Under the pieces are notes generated by a model. It searched no databases. It saw nothing but the letters and a program-made list of their open reading frames with translations, and was not told the origin of the DNA. Below, in pieces: positions 12,070-24,959 of a DNA stretch of 64,000 nt. The position numbers and the translations under genes are program-made. The DNA comes from Homarus americanus. Lineage: Eukaryota > Arthropoda > Malacostraca > Decapoda > Nephropidae. Positions within the stretch are counted from its first letter, which is position 1; each line of letters opens with the position of its first letter. The DNA lies in the NCBI RefSeq assembly GCF_018991925.1, contig NW_024753869.1, positions 1-64,000 of the forward strand, in the 5' to 3' direction.

Positions 12070-12142
12070 TGGGAGTGACTTTCTATCGAACCGGTGACCT
12101 TTAGGACATAAGGCAAGTGTTTTATTATCTCAGCCACCGCAT
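12070..12142 (-). mobile_element. tRNA-derived SINE head, copy 1
   Basis: Read on the minus strand, the segment starts GCGGTGGCTGAGATAATA (A-box-like TGGCTGAG) and, about 45 bp later, has CCGGTTCGATAG (B-box-like GGTTCGA). Spacing and order match an internal RNA polymerase III promoter of a tRNA-derived SINE. Related heads lie at 52086-52150 and 32842-32902. It is not a tRNA gene, because acceptor-stem pairing is not evident. Confidence 0.6.
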
Positions 12143-12185
12143 TTCATCAATGATAATAGAGGCTCTTAAATGTGTCCTTCTTGGG

Positions 12186-12193
12186 ATGTGTGT

Positions 12194-12268
<75 letters not shown>
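12186..12268. repeat. (GT)n microsatellite
   Basis: An almost uninterrupted GT dinucleotide run. Confidence 0.97.
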
Positions 12269-12269
<1 letters not shown>

Positions 12270-12271
<2 letters not shown>

Positions 12272-13634
12272 CATCTGCTCCTTAATGACCATAGGTTACG
12301 GGAGTTGTTGGATTAAAAAGAAATATTTTGATCCAGGTTAAGATAATTTTAAAAACCTTTCATTCAACCTTTAATTAACTAAGGTAAGCAAAAAGCATCT
12401 TATTCATCCCTTACCTTAGATAATTAAGAAACCTCCTAATATATCATAGAAACCCTTAACTAGTCATGTAGCTTCCTTTAGGTAACCATGAAACCCCTTA
12501 ACCTACCCTAAAACTTCCTTAAGGTAAATAAAAACCTCTTATCCTTCCCCTAAAATCCCAAACCAATAAAAAAACCTTTAAACTAAATACAAACTACCTT
12601 ATCCTACACGAAAAAACAATAACAGAGGGATCAGGTATACAACAGCCATCAATCACATGAAGACAGGTGTGGAAGATAATAATACACCCGTCAACCCCTG
12701 TAATAACATAGCAAAGACCAAGTGTTCTTCCCGGACTCCAATTAACGACACAAAGTTGACACAATTTAGAGTTCAAAGCAACAGAAACGACGATAACAGT
12801 TCAAAGCAACAGAAAACGACGATAACAGTAAACACCAAGGCTGTGACGTCAACAACAGCATCTTGAGTTGTTTAATTTGTGACCAATAGGGAGTGAACAC
12901 AGTGCTCAGAGTGACTCGGTAATGTACGGGACACCCCTCAATCGATCCAGATGGGATGAGTACCTGACTTTATCTGAAGAAGTTAAGGCAGTCGAGTGTA
13001 AGGTCAGCTACACTGCGCCCCTGTGTACTGATGGCTGGCTATTCAGTGAGATGTATCTAAACGATCACTAATGGGATTTTAGAAGTATGGGATCTACTTT
13101 GACTTTCACCATCCCTTAAAACAACAGCAGGGAAGTACAGGACCAGGAATACAAACAACAGAGGAATAATATCACCCGGCGCTTTTATTACAATATAGAT
13201 GACTCAACCCTCCATACCTACTACACTCACCGCCTCAGTCTTACGAGATGAAATTTTCTTTACCAAAACAAGACATCTTCATTTCTACAGGAGGACGCGC
13301 GCACAGCTTAACGGGTAGCATCCAGTTTGATCTTCTCCTTCAGTGCTACAGTACTAAAACAAATTCAATTCAATTCAATTCAATTCAATTTAAATACAAT
13401 ATCCAGCAACATTATCGACATCATCATCATTCTGTCATCATACAACACGGAGCTAGTAAGGCTTTTACCCTTACTTAAAGCTTTTACCCTGACGAACTCT
13501 TTAAGACTTTGACCAAAACTGTTTCACTGAAGCTTGTAGTGATGATGTGAGCCAGGCAATACTTCAATGGTGAACAGGTGGCAACCATTTATATTAGTCA
13601 CGTGTGTTCCCAGATGGAATACTGCTGTCATTTG
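12270..13634. other. AT-rich unique DNA, no gene seen
   Basis: This includes a stretch (12330-12600) of repeated CCTTA/AACC words and a (CAATT)n pentamer run at about 13360-13391. A short duplication of a GATAACAGT-containing segment occurs at 12785-12830. There is no coding signal. Confidence 0.5.
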
Positions 13635-13880
13635 TGGGCTGGGTGTTGGGGTACCGTGGGCTGAGTGGGGTGTTGGGGGCACTGTGGGCTGGGTGTGGTG
13701 TTGAGGGCACTGTGGGCTGAGTGTGGTGTTGGGGTACTGTGGGCTGGGTGTAATGTTGGGGGCACGGTGGGCTGAGTGTAATGTTGGTGACACTATGGGC
13801 TGAGTGGGGTGTTGATGGCACTGTGGGTTAGGGGCACGGTGGGCTGAGTGTGGTGTTGGGGCACTGTGGGCTGGATAGGT
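13635..13880. repeat. Minisatellite, ~27-bp GGCACTGTGGGCTGAGTGT unit
   Basis: About nine units of GTGGGCTGAGTGTGGTGTTG plus GGGGCACT with variants. Confidence 0.88.
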
Positions 13881-14261
13881 CTCCTTACCGTTGTATGTAT
13901 TTCCTATGTCATATAATTATCATCTGTTTCAATCATGCAGCTCCAAATATCTTCAGTCGTAAATAAAAGGATATGACAATTTATGACATGACACAACATA
14001 TTATTTAATGAAAACTTAACATGACAAACCAACAGTAATTACAGCAACGGAAGTAACGGTAAGACTAAGAGTACAAGACATAAAGTATAGTAAAGATAAA
14101 ATATAAGAAAATAATGATAAAGATAACAATAAACAATTTAATTAATGTCGTTGTGTTAGTGAAAAGAGACAAAGAAAAAATCGAAGAGAAAACATTTTGT
14201 GACAGGAATGAAAGAAAGAATAAACAGATACAAATAAAATAAACATCTCAGGATTAAAAAC

Positions 14262-14600
14262 AAAATTAAGCGGGAACAACAGGAACAACGGGAACAATAT
14301 GAACAACAGGAACAATATGAACAACGGGAACAACGGGAACAATATGAACACAGCACAGGAAACACCAATAACTACAGGAACAATAGAAACAAAGGGAACA
14401 GCAGATCCAAAGGGAACAACAGGAACAGCAGGAACAAGGGAACAACAGAGAGAACGGGCACAAGAAGAACAACGGAACCAAAGGGAACAATGGAGAAAAC
14501 AAGAACAACGGGAAAAAACAGTAATGGAAGAAGCAACAGGAACAATACATCATGTAACAACAACAGAAGCAACAGGAACACCATAAAAAGGAACAATAAA
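14262..14600. repeat. Degenerate 9-bp GGAACAACG repeat
   Basis: Repeats of GGGAACAACAGGAACAAT type, regular to about 14360 and decayed afterwards. The plus-strand Asn-rich frame and the minus-strand Cys/Phe-rich frame are both products of the repeat. Confidence 0.8.
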
Positions 14601-14684
14601 TCAACAAAATTAACAAAAACACCACAACAAGAAACAAGGAAAACATCATAACAAGGAACAAGGAACAACAACATTCACTACCAC

Positions 14685-14795
14685 CACTAACATCACCACC
14701 ACCACCACCAACAACAACAACAGGAACAATAGCACCACCACCACCAACAATATCCCCACCACCACCACTAACACCAACAACAACAGCAGCAGCCT
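14685..14795. repeat. (ACC/ACA)n trinucleotide tract
   Basis: Mixed ACC and ACA triplets, imperfect. Confidence 0.85.
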
Positions 14796-15002
14796 CAACA
14801 GCTAGCCGGGAACAGCAGCTGAGAGGAGGGAGCAACATTAAGTGCCGTGACGCCACACACTTGCTAATGTAAAACTGGGAGATTCCCCGCCGCAGCTCAG
14901 AAACAACTTAAAGGCCCTGCATAATGCATGACATGTTAATAAGGCCCCTCGGAGACACACCTCACGCATATGGCCACGCTACCACGCTCTAAATCACACG
15001 AG

Positions 15003-15112
15003 TAACGCACAGTAAACACGGCACATAGTAAACAAAGCATGCAGTAAACACATCACAGTAAACACAGTACACGGTAAACAAAACGCAGTAAGAACAACAT
15101 AGTAAACACAAA
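15003..15112. repeat. Degenerate ~17-bp CACAGTAAACA repeat
   Basis: Six or seven diverged copies of GCACAGTAAACACR. They precede the retroelement 3' end. Confidence 0.6.
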
Positions 15113-15169
15113 CAACATCAGACATAAAGGAACATAACACAAGACGGTCATCACAATACTACTTTGCTG

Positions 15170-15850
15170 TCACTAGGAATCGAGTATGACGATCATCCAG
15201 CTATGATACATTGATATGAGTTATTGGGAATGTCGCCTTCAGTGGTGAGCTCTAAGGTGATTTGAGAGGCCGATACGGGACCGGCAGGGTCGTTCACAGA
15301 TGAAGCACGTGTGGAGGGCTACATCGAGTACGGGACAGGTGGTGGAAGCGTCTTTCCGGCGCTGGCGTTTGTCTGCCTCGTTATGCAGTCGGACTAACTC
15401 GAATGTATTGATACCTTCTCGTGTGGTGATCCTCCAAGCGTTACGGTGTGGAGTAATCGTCTCCCAGGTGAGGGGGGGGGGTCGATTTGGCACTTTTTCA
15501 GGTTTGTTTTAAGACTATCCTTATACCTTTTCAGTTGTCCGCCAGCATTACGTTTCCCATTCGTTAGGTAACTGTAAAGTATCTGCTTTGTCAGTCTACT
15601 GTCGTCCATGTGGGTAACATGGCCAGTCCAGCGAAGTTGCTCAAGGATAATGGTAGCCTAGATGCTCCTACAGTTGGTGTCAACGAGAATACTGACATTT
15701 GTTCTCTTGTCTTCCCAGCGAACACGGAGGATGGAACGTAGACTACGTTGGTGAAAGTTTTCAAGTGCCTTGATGTGCCTCCTGTATGTGACCCATGTCT
15801 CGCTGCCATACAGCAGTGTGGGGAAGGCCACTGCTCGATACACGTGCATA
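15170..15850 (-). pseudogene. Non-LTR retrotransposon 3' end: RT C-terminus and zinc finger, broken
   Basis: Read on the minus strand from 15850 to lower coordinates. The first part encodes a region with TLLYGSETW, then KALENFHQRSLRSILRVRW, typical of the region after the reverse transcriptase palm in a large class of non-LTR elements. A TAG at about 15658-15660 interrupts the frame (SI-stop-ATIILEQLRWTGH), and the same frame then continues with THMDDSRLTKQILY and KRYKDSLK to about 15480. A shift at the G10 run 15472-15481 leads to the frame ending at 15239, whose last residues form a finger of type CFICERPC..GLSNHLRAHH. The element is 5' truncated near 15850, as is usual for non-LTR insertions, and about 70 bp of probable 3' untranslated sequence follows. 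The exact clade (RTE-like or other) is not settled. Confidence 0.82.
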
Positions 15851-15859
15851 CAGCCAATC

Positions 15860-17160
15860 TAAAAACACAGTTACTAAAAACATACAGTCAGCATAACGCA
15901 ATCAATTCAACCCATTCATAATAAGCACAGTTTATAAGAATACAATTACTCAAACATAAAGACAATCGTCAAGTCCGGTTAGATAATGTCAAATTCGGTT
16001 ATGTTAGGTCACGTAAGGTCAAGTCAGGTTAGAGTCTATTAGGACAGGCAACTATTAGAACTGGGCTTCATTTCAGTTACAACTTAAACATTTACGATTC
16101 CTGGCCCAGAGGTTAATCCATACTTGATGGATGACGGTAAGAGTAGTGACAGGGTGGAGGGAAGGCAGGTCACTGGAGTACCTTCATGTCCTCGGTAACA
16201 CGCAGGGTTGTCTGTCACCTGTCGAGATAAGAAATTCTCAGACTCAAAGTTCACGATAAAATTTGAAGCTTGCCTGAACCACTTTAGAGGGTGAGGTCTG
16301 AGTGACAGGCAAATCATCCCGACTACTCACAGGCAGTGGAATGTATTCAAGCTAATAAGCAAAATAAAATTCCCATGATAAGTTATGGCTTACATTGGGT
16401 GTGATGCATGACATGAGATTCAAGACTACCTGGGCACAAGACTCTGGTAAATTACGTGACGCCGCTGCTGTTGTCTCGTTCAGGTGAAGTTGATGTGCGG
16501 CTCACTCGTGTTATTATCGCCATAAAGGTTCTTAACACGTCCTGGCTGCCACATCTCTTGTTAACACAATTTGTGGTCCTCGTGTTTAGGATTTTCACAT
16601 TTCAGATATTTACAAAACGCATCAGATGACCAACTTCAGGATAAACGTGGCTGTCACTGAGGTGTTGGTGCTGTTGTATATATTAGTGTTATGGTGGCTG
16701 TTCTAGACATAAGGCTACAGAAGTACAGACACAGAAACACTCTTCTATCACCTGCGGCAGTACAAAGTAACACCTTCTATCTCCCGCGGCAGTACAAACA
16801 AAGTAACACCCTCCTATTACCTGCGGCAGTACACCTCCACCCAGCCTGGTTCATTTCACCCTCCAATTCTTCCCTCCACCTCCCCTCCATACACTTAATC
16901 CTTCAGTTAACTTCTCCATATTACTTCTCTTCATTCCCCCCTCTATCAGTCATGCAGCTCTCTCTCTCTCTCTCTCAGCTTGAAATTAACGTGCAGTCAA
17001 GGATAAATGTACATAATTAACACACACTATCATCATTCAACGTTGGATTTTTGCCGGGTGTGGTGCCACTTCTCACCGTCGACCCCAGCACGACACTCCT
17101 CCTACTCTCGGGTTGGCCTTTGAAATAATCCTGAACTTAACGTCAATCTACCTACTTTTC
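15860..17160. other. Unique DNA, no gene seen
   Basis: A three-copy repeat of ~35-40 bp around CCTGCGGCAGTACA lies at 16735-16835, and a short CT run at about 16953-16976. GGTTA words cluster at 15975-16035. No coding domain is seen. Confidence 0.5.
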
Positions 17161-17247
17161 TTTTAAGGGTAATACGATTTTCGGATCATTGAAGATTAGC
17201 TCCCTCCTTCCGTAGCTAATTTTTTTGTAAAGGAAGTACTGTTTTCA

Positions 17248-17386
17248 GATCACCTGAATATTGGCCCCCCTTAGCTTATTTCACTTGATTATACACCACC
17301 CTAACGTTACCTAGGAGGGTAGGGTGGGGTCATCGTTAGGGTGGTTCATATTAAGGCGATATAAGCTTGGAGCTCTTCATGTGATC
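17248..17386. mobile_element. Foldback element, copy 2
   Basis: It begins GATCACCTGAATATTGG and ends CTCTTCATGTGATC. CACCCTAACG in the left half pairs with CGTTAGGGTGG in the right half. The order of motifs (AGCTTATTTCAC, CCACCCTAACG, a G-rich loop, then the complements) matches the element at 5781-5952. The segment just before it (17166-17247, with GATCATTGAAGATTAGCTCC) looks like a diverged, partly duplicated arm. Confidence 0.6.
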
Positions 17387-17535
17387 TTATTTCGTTTAAT
17401 CTGTTAATAATTTATGATTCACTATGTCTTGTGTTTTTTCATATATTTACAATAGCAAAAAAAAATTAATTGGAATTTATATACATATACATACATTCAC
17501 ACATATATTTGTATGGATACATCTCGGTATACATG

Positions 17536-17703
17536 TACACACAAAAAGTATCTGCCCACCTGGACCCGATGTGTTTGGAAATGAACACAATGTACAGCAG
17601 TATCGGTTCAGTTGGTGGTTTTAAATGTGAGTTACACCTCATAATAGCCGTGATAACTATAACACATTGGATCCAGGTGGGCAGATACTTTTTTGTGACT
17701 GTA
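17536..17703. mobile_element. 168-bp MITE with ~40-bp terminal inverted repeats
   Basis: The left end reads TACACACAAAAAGTATCTG and goes on with CCCACCTGGACCCGATGTGTT. The complement of the right end reads TACAGTCACAAAAAAGTATC and goes on with TGCCCACCTGGATCCAATGTGTT. The arms match over about 40 bp apart from one 3-base gap and a few changes. Both ends carry TA, the target site of Tc1/mariner elements. There is no coding capacity. The terminal AAAAAGTATCTG is shared with the transposase relic at 62058-62729. Confidence 0.8.
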
Positions 17704-17709
17704 CAAGCA

Positions 17710-18475
17710 CTCATGCATTTGACCTGATCCATGATGGCACATACATTTAATTACATAGTCGTGAACAGGTATGAAACCAAGAGGATTTACAGGTTAAATT
17801 GAACCTAACCTAACCCACATTCTCTTCATTCTAATAACCATAATTGACTATTCATGTAGTTTTTACCTTACATTAAGCCGTATCTGAGTTGTTATTGATC
17901 AATCTTTGTGACTCCTCTTATACCAGTCCGCACACATTCTCTGAGTCAGAAGTCAAATTGTGATATGTGGTGAGAGTGATGTAGCCTGGACTGTGATATA
18001 GCTTCTCCCCGCTAGAGGGCTACACGCCGGGGTCTACAAGTCAGTCTCCTCAGTCTTCCAAGATGATTTTTTTTAAGCTGACAGCATTGTTTATTTATCT
18101 CTTCATCATTTCTTTGTCTGTGTTTATTATTTTCAAAGATTGTTCATTTTTCACTGATATATTTTTTCTCGTTATATTATTTCTCTTCGTCTTCCTCTCA
18201 TCTTCCATCAGGGTGGTGACAATGCCTCTTCACTGACCTTCCAAAACTGACGAGCTAAAAATGCCTAATTAAATTCTACTCCCAAATTAGGTATCGATCC
18301 ATTTTCAGTAAAACTTTCCACAAAAAGAAATCATTTTTTCTATTGTCAGGTTCAAAACACCAGCCGCCGACTGACCGTTGGAAAATATACGTATTTTTGC
18401 TTGTCAATTTTCGCTTTTCAATTACCAAGACGTGTACGTGTGACTCTTCGTCCGAGCTGAAGTGAAGTGGGTGTA
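17710..18475. other. Unique AT-rich DNA, no gene seen
   Basis: A short CCTAACCTAACCC stretch lies at about 17801-17815. Nothing else is recognised. Confidence 0.5.
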
Positions 18476-18900
18476 TTAGCTGGTCCCTCACACAGCTGGT
18501 CCCTCCCTCACACAGCTGGTCCCTCACACAGCTGGTCCACAGCTGGTCCCTCCCTCACACAGCTGGTCCCTCCCTCACACAGCTGGTCCCTCACAGCTGG
18601 TCCCTCCCTCACAGATGGTCCCTCACGCTGGTCCTCCCTCACATAGTTGGTCCCTCAGGCAGGTGGTCCCTCCCTCACACAGATGGTCCCTCACACAGCT
18701 GGTCCCTCCTCCATAGTTGGTCCCTCCCTCACATAGTTGGTCCCTCAGGCAGGTGGTCCTCCCTCACATAGGTGGTCCCTCACACAGCTGGTCCCTCACA
18801 CAGCTGGTCCCTCCCTCACATAGGTGGTCCCTCACACAGCTGGGCCCTCACACAGCTGGTTCCTCCCTCACATAGGTGGTCCCTCACGCTGGTGGCTCAA
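18476..18900. repeat. Minisatellite, ~14-22-bp CACAGCTGGTCCCTCCCT unit
   Basis: About 22 units of CACACAGCTGGTCCCTCCCT, with or without the second CCT. Variants with CATAGTTGG, GCAGGTGG and CATAGGTGG recur. Confidence 0.9.
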
Positions 18901-18904
18901 CACT

Positions 18905-19680
18905 GTAGCGAGACAACACAACACTTAACTGTTCCCCGCCACAGAGTGTAAGATGGATTTAGATTTTCAATGTGTTCGTGAATCCGTCCGTGGGATTATC
19001 CGTACGTTCGTCAGTGCGTCCGTCTATCCGTCCGTTTATTAATGTACAGTGTTCCCTAGTTTTTTAAAGTCTACTATTACACTGGTCAACAAGGTTTTTG
19101 GTTCATGAATCAATCTTTGTTTCTTACTAAGTGAAGCTGATTATAACTCTAACATTAGTTTTACTGCATCACATCTAGTTTTCAGGACTGACTGACTGAC
19201 TGACTCTGTAACGGATCTTGAGCTCTCGAACCAAAGACAAAATTGTGAAGTTGAAGATTATAGCAGTGGAATCTCCTGCACAATAATTCTGATGTTTGGC
19301 TCATAAAGTTCTTCAGTGTGGAGTAGGTCAGTATATTACTGCTGTGGTTTGATGGTCTGTTAGAAGCACGAGGTCACAAGGCTGGCCCATCTGTGTAATG
19401 TCTCTTTTTATTGACAGTTTTAAAACCAGTATGAAAGTTGTTCTTCATAAAGGAAATCAGTTAGTTAACATACCAATGGCTCACTTAGTTCATAGAGTCC
19501 TGAGAATATGGGTGTGGTTCTTAAATCATCAAATATACTGAATTTTAATGGCATATGTAGGAGTCATAGGCTACCATGGGCACGTGATATGATTCAATAA
19601 TATTTTTAGTTGTTTCTTGTGTGTGTGTGTGTGTGTGTGTGTGTAGGACAGCCATGTTGAAGAACATAGAAGTGAATGAA
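18905..19680. other. Unique DNA with small repeats
   Basis: It holds TCCGTC words (18985-19035), a GACT tetramer run at about 19188-19205 and a (GT)n run at 19618-19645. No gene is seen. Confidence 0.5.
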
Positions 19681-19685
19681 CTCCA

Positions 19686-19940
19686 CGTGATAACATTCCC
19701 GGTAAGAAAAAGGCGCAGCATAAATTACTTTTGATCCCGTAGTATGTGTTCTTACCACCATTGTACACCAAGCAAGTGTTGATGAAAAACTTTATTAACG
19801 TATTACTCAAAGATGGTGACAGTTTCATTACCTCAGTCAGAATATTCCCAAACATCAGCGTCACAAAACTGAAGAAAGATATTTTCGTGGGAGCTTGTGA
19901 AGTACTCCAGCAGCGTCCTACATCTATCGAATGCAAATAG
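19686..19940 (+). pseudogene. Fragment of a multicopy arthropod ORF (LPPLxxKxxLMKNF motif)
   Basis: The plus frame reads NIPGKKKAQHKLLLIP, a TAG stop at about 19739, then YVFLPPLYTKQVLMKNF, a KDGDSF segment, and FPNISVTKLKKDIFVG before the sequence diverges and stops at 19938. The combination PPL..K..LMKNFV.AL.KDG..F followed by FP..S..KLK.GIFVG is, from memory, a pattern common in repeated hypothetical proteins of insects and crustaceans, probably carried by mobile elements. I cannot name its family. The internal stop and loss of similarity at the C-terminal end show it is a dead fragment. Confidence 0.5.
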
Positions 19941-20123
19941 AAATCCAGGAAGACTTTGTTTTAGTTAAGTCAGTTAAGGCAGAATGATTGTCCTCGTCTA
20001 CAACCACTCAAACTCTACTTAAGTAATTTACACAAATACAATACTGATTATGCAAGACAATGTTTTAAAATTTACTAAAAAAAAAAACTTGACGTGATAG
20101 AGAAAAAATAAGTTTAGATTCAT

Positions 20124-20130
<7 letters not shown>

Positions 20131-20171
<41 letters not shown>
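20131..20171. repeat. (ATT)n microsatellite
   Basis: Thirteen or so ATT triplets. Confidence 0.95.
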
Positions 20172-20324
20172 GATAAAAGTCCCAACACTTACTATACATT
20201 GACGACAGAGGTGAGGAAGCCAGGACACGGGGTTGGCTTAGGGATTAATATTGATTTTTGTTTTTATTATTATGGGAACATTACTAACACGAGAAACCCA
20301 TACCAGCTCCTACCTCTGACCCTG

Positions 20325-20576
20325 GGTGGAAGAAGGGGAGAGGGGTGAGAAGAAGAAGGGAGAGGGGTGAGAGAAAAAGGGGAGAGGGGTGAGAGGGAGA
20401 GGGGTGAGAAAAAGGGGAGAGGGGTGAGAGAAAAGGGAGAGGGGTGAGAGAAAAAAAGGGAGAGGGTGAGAGAAAAGGAAGGGATGAGAGAAAAAAGGAG
20501 AGGGGTGAGAGAAAAAATGGAGAGGGGTGAGAGAAAAGGGGGAGAGGGGTGAGAGAAGGAAGTAAGTGGAATGGGA
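20325..20576. repeat. Purine-rich minisatellite, ~21-bp GGGAGAGGGGTGAGAGAAAAA unit
   Basis: About eleven units of GGAGAGGGGTGAGAGAAAA with length variation in the A run. Confidence 0.92.
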
Positions 20577-20675
20577 AGAGAGTTGTTGTTGTTAAAGTGT
20601 TATTACTGAGTTTCAAAAAGGAAAGTCATTAAGAGCGTAACAAGGTTAGTAATTACACTAGTCCAACAACGATAA

Positions 20676-22265
<1,590 letters not shown>

Positions 22266-22274
22266 CTTAACAGA

Positions 22275-22985
22275 GGTGTGTGTTGGGGAGAGGGAGGGGT
22301 GTGTTGGGGAGAGGGAGGTGTGTGTTGGGGAGAGGGAGGGGTGTGTGGGGAGAGGGAGGTGGTGGGGTGAGAGGGAGGTGGTGGGGTGGGAGAGGGAGGT
22401 GTGTGGGGTGAGAGGGAGGTGTGTGTTGGGGAGAGGGAGGGGTGTGGCGGAGAGGGAGGTGTGTGGGGTAGAGGAAGGGTGTGTTGGGTGAGAGGGGGGA
22501 GGTGTGTGTTGGGTGAGAGGGAGGTGTGTGTGGGGAGAGGGAGGGGTGTGTTGGTGAGAGGGAGGGGTGTGATGGTGGAGAGGGAGGTGTGTGTTGGTGA
22601 GAGGGAGGTGTGTGGGGTGAGAGGGAGGTGTGTGTTGGTGAGAGGGAGGTGTGTGTTGGGGAGAGGAGGTGTGTGTTGGGGAGAGGGAGGTGTGTTGGGG
22701 AGAGGGAGGTGTGTGTTGGGGAGAGGAGGTGTGTGTAGTGGGGAGAGGGAGGTGTGTGTTGGGGAGAGGGAGGTGTGTGTGGGGTGGGGGAGAGGGAGGT
22801 GTGTGTGGGTGAGGAGGGGAGGTGTGTGTTGGGTGGGGAGGGAGGTGTGTAGAGGAGAGGAGGTGTGTGTGTGGGGTGAGAGGGAGGTGTGTGTTGGTGG
22901 AGAGGGAGGTGTGTGTGTGTGTGGGTGAGAGGGAGGTGTGTGTGGTGGGGAGAGGGATGTTGATGTGGGGAGGAGTGAGTGGGAG
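22275..22985. repeat. Minisatellite, ~20-22-bp GAGAGGGAGGTGTGTGTTGGG unit
   Basis: About 34 units with variable GT and G run lengths. The minus strand is open in all frames as Pro/Ser/Thr/His-rich sequence up to 336 residues. These frames are artefacts of the repeat. Confidence 0.95.
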
Positions 22986-23042
22986 GAAGAAAGTGTGTAC
23001 GTAGAAGGGACTGTACTGCATACATACAACCCACAGACAGAC

Positions 23043-23045
<3 letters not shown>

Positions 23046-23087
<42 letters not shown>

Positions 23088-23090
23088 GGA
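23046..23090. repeat. (GA)n followed by G run
   Basis: A GA run to about 23078, then 11 or 12 G residues. Confidence 0.9.
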
Positions 23091-23358
23091 TGAAAACAGC
23101 AACAAAACACAGCACAGAGTTATAGATAGACCAAACAATATTGTGAAGTGGTGGAACACGGGCCCAGTGGCGGAAGAGGATGGATGAAAGTAGGAAACGG
23201 AGGATGTGGTGTGTTTGAGAGTTATATGCGAGATGAATAGTATGTGGAGAATGAAAAGCACTAATATTAAAAGGCTTTCTGGAGTGAATGGTCAGTGTTG
23301 GACGGGGAGCAGAATCACGGTTTGCTAAAGTGGTATGAGCACTCTAAGAAAATAAGAG

Positions 23359-23434
<76 letters not shown>

Positions 23435-23523
23435 ACACACACCTCCCCCTTGCTCGTACTATGCGTGCGTGCGAAGGAGCGAGCGAGCATGCGTGTGTGC
23501 GTGCGAGCAAGCGTGCGTGCGTG
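23359..23523. repeat. (GA)n then (CA)n then (GCGT)n compound microsatellite
   Basis: GA dinucleotides to about 23430, ACACAC to 23442, then GCGT/GCGA tetramers at 23462-23521. Confidence 0.92.
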
Positions 23524-23529
23524 GAATTA

Positions 23530-24252
23530 TAGTATAGAAGAGGAGCACAAACCTATTAAAGTTATTATCATTTGAACACTTGGGCCCTCCGTCCTCTGAT
23601 CATAGTACCATCTTAACATACAAAAACTCGCATAAAGAAAAGTTTAAGCTCTCTCCAGTCTACAGTCTACCATAAACTGGACGAGGTATTGTACCTATCA
23701 AGCCACTCTACTTAACTGAGAATAAAAGTGAAAATAAATAATAAGAAGGATTTTACTTACATTAATCTTACAAAAAAAACATATCACCAACACAAAGTCA
23801 CTGGTAATAGTGACTCGAAGCAAACAATTAACTGTTTGGATGTCATAAACAACGATGTACACTGTACCTGGAAAATGAGAAACAGAGACAAACTGCACGA
23901 CTGAATCCTAAAACTACAAAACAATTTTCACCATTAACATGTGCTCCCGAGTGACCAGTACCGCCACCTGGCCTCTGGAGTCCTCTAACCCAAGCTGGAA
24001 GTCAATACTGAAAGATTAGCTTCCCAGCCGGGCCGCTAAAAATCAAGGAATACATAGAGTGTGTTGACAGTAAGTGATATGTGAGGAGGGCCAACGAGGT
24101 CTCGACACGGACACTCTCGGCCAAAACCTTCACTAAGTAAAAGCTTACACCAGCCGCGGCATGTTGGTGGCCGTAATGCATTCCGGGGACACTCCGTCAC
24201 GCTGGGTGACTGGCCCGTGGGAGGGAGAGGCCATGTATAGAGGGTGGCCAGA
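23530..24252. other. Unique DNA, no gene seen
   Basis: Nothing is recognised. Confidence 0.5.
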
Positions 24253-24313
<61 letters not shown>

Positions 24314-24385
24314 GTAGATCCACAATGAAAACGTCTTGAATAAGACGAAAGCTAAGGTGCTCCATTGTTTTTCGTGTGATTTTAT

Positions 24386-24476
<91 letters not shown>
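24253..24476. repeat. Two (TA)n arrays around a 75-bp unique core
   Basis: TA runs at 24253-24310 and about 24390-24473 enclose 24313-24389. The core contains the small palindrome CGTCTTGAATAAGACG. Two TA arrays of similar size around a short core with a hairpin suggest that the core and arrays moved or expanded together. Confidence 0.85.
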
Positions 24477-24477
<1 letters not shown>

Positions 24478-24647
24478 ATCGGGAGGAGGGATAGGGGAGA
24501 TATCACACAAAAACATGCAGTAAATGGAAGGACAAGTGTGTGTGTGTGTCGGGGTCAGTTGCAATGGATAACTTAACACCCTCACGACCACCAAACCACA
24601 GCAGCGGTAACACGGCCGAGAGACGACGCATGAAAGACAAGTCTTGA

Positions 24648-24715
24648 TTTTTTTTTACAGAGATTAGCCCACCCGGGCACAGGTCACTGACCCACATCGG
24701 GGCCAGGGGCGAAAA

Positions 24716-24722
<7 letters not shown>
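24648..24722 (-). mobile_element. Retroposon 3' tail with poly(A), copy 1
   Basis: On the minus strand the sequence ends GGGTGGGCTAATCTCTGT followed by a run of nine A. The same ending, GGTGGGCTAATTCCCGT plus A9, is seen at 50016-50041. A shared 3' end finishing in poly(A) fits a SINE or a truncated LINE. Its 5' side runs into the AAT array. Confidence 0.5.
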
Positions 24723-24911
<189 letters not shown>

Positions 24912-24959
24912 GAAACATAAATACAAACAAAAAAAGAACAAAAGTGAGAAACGATACAC

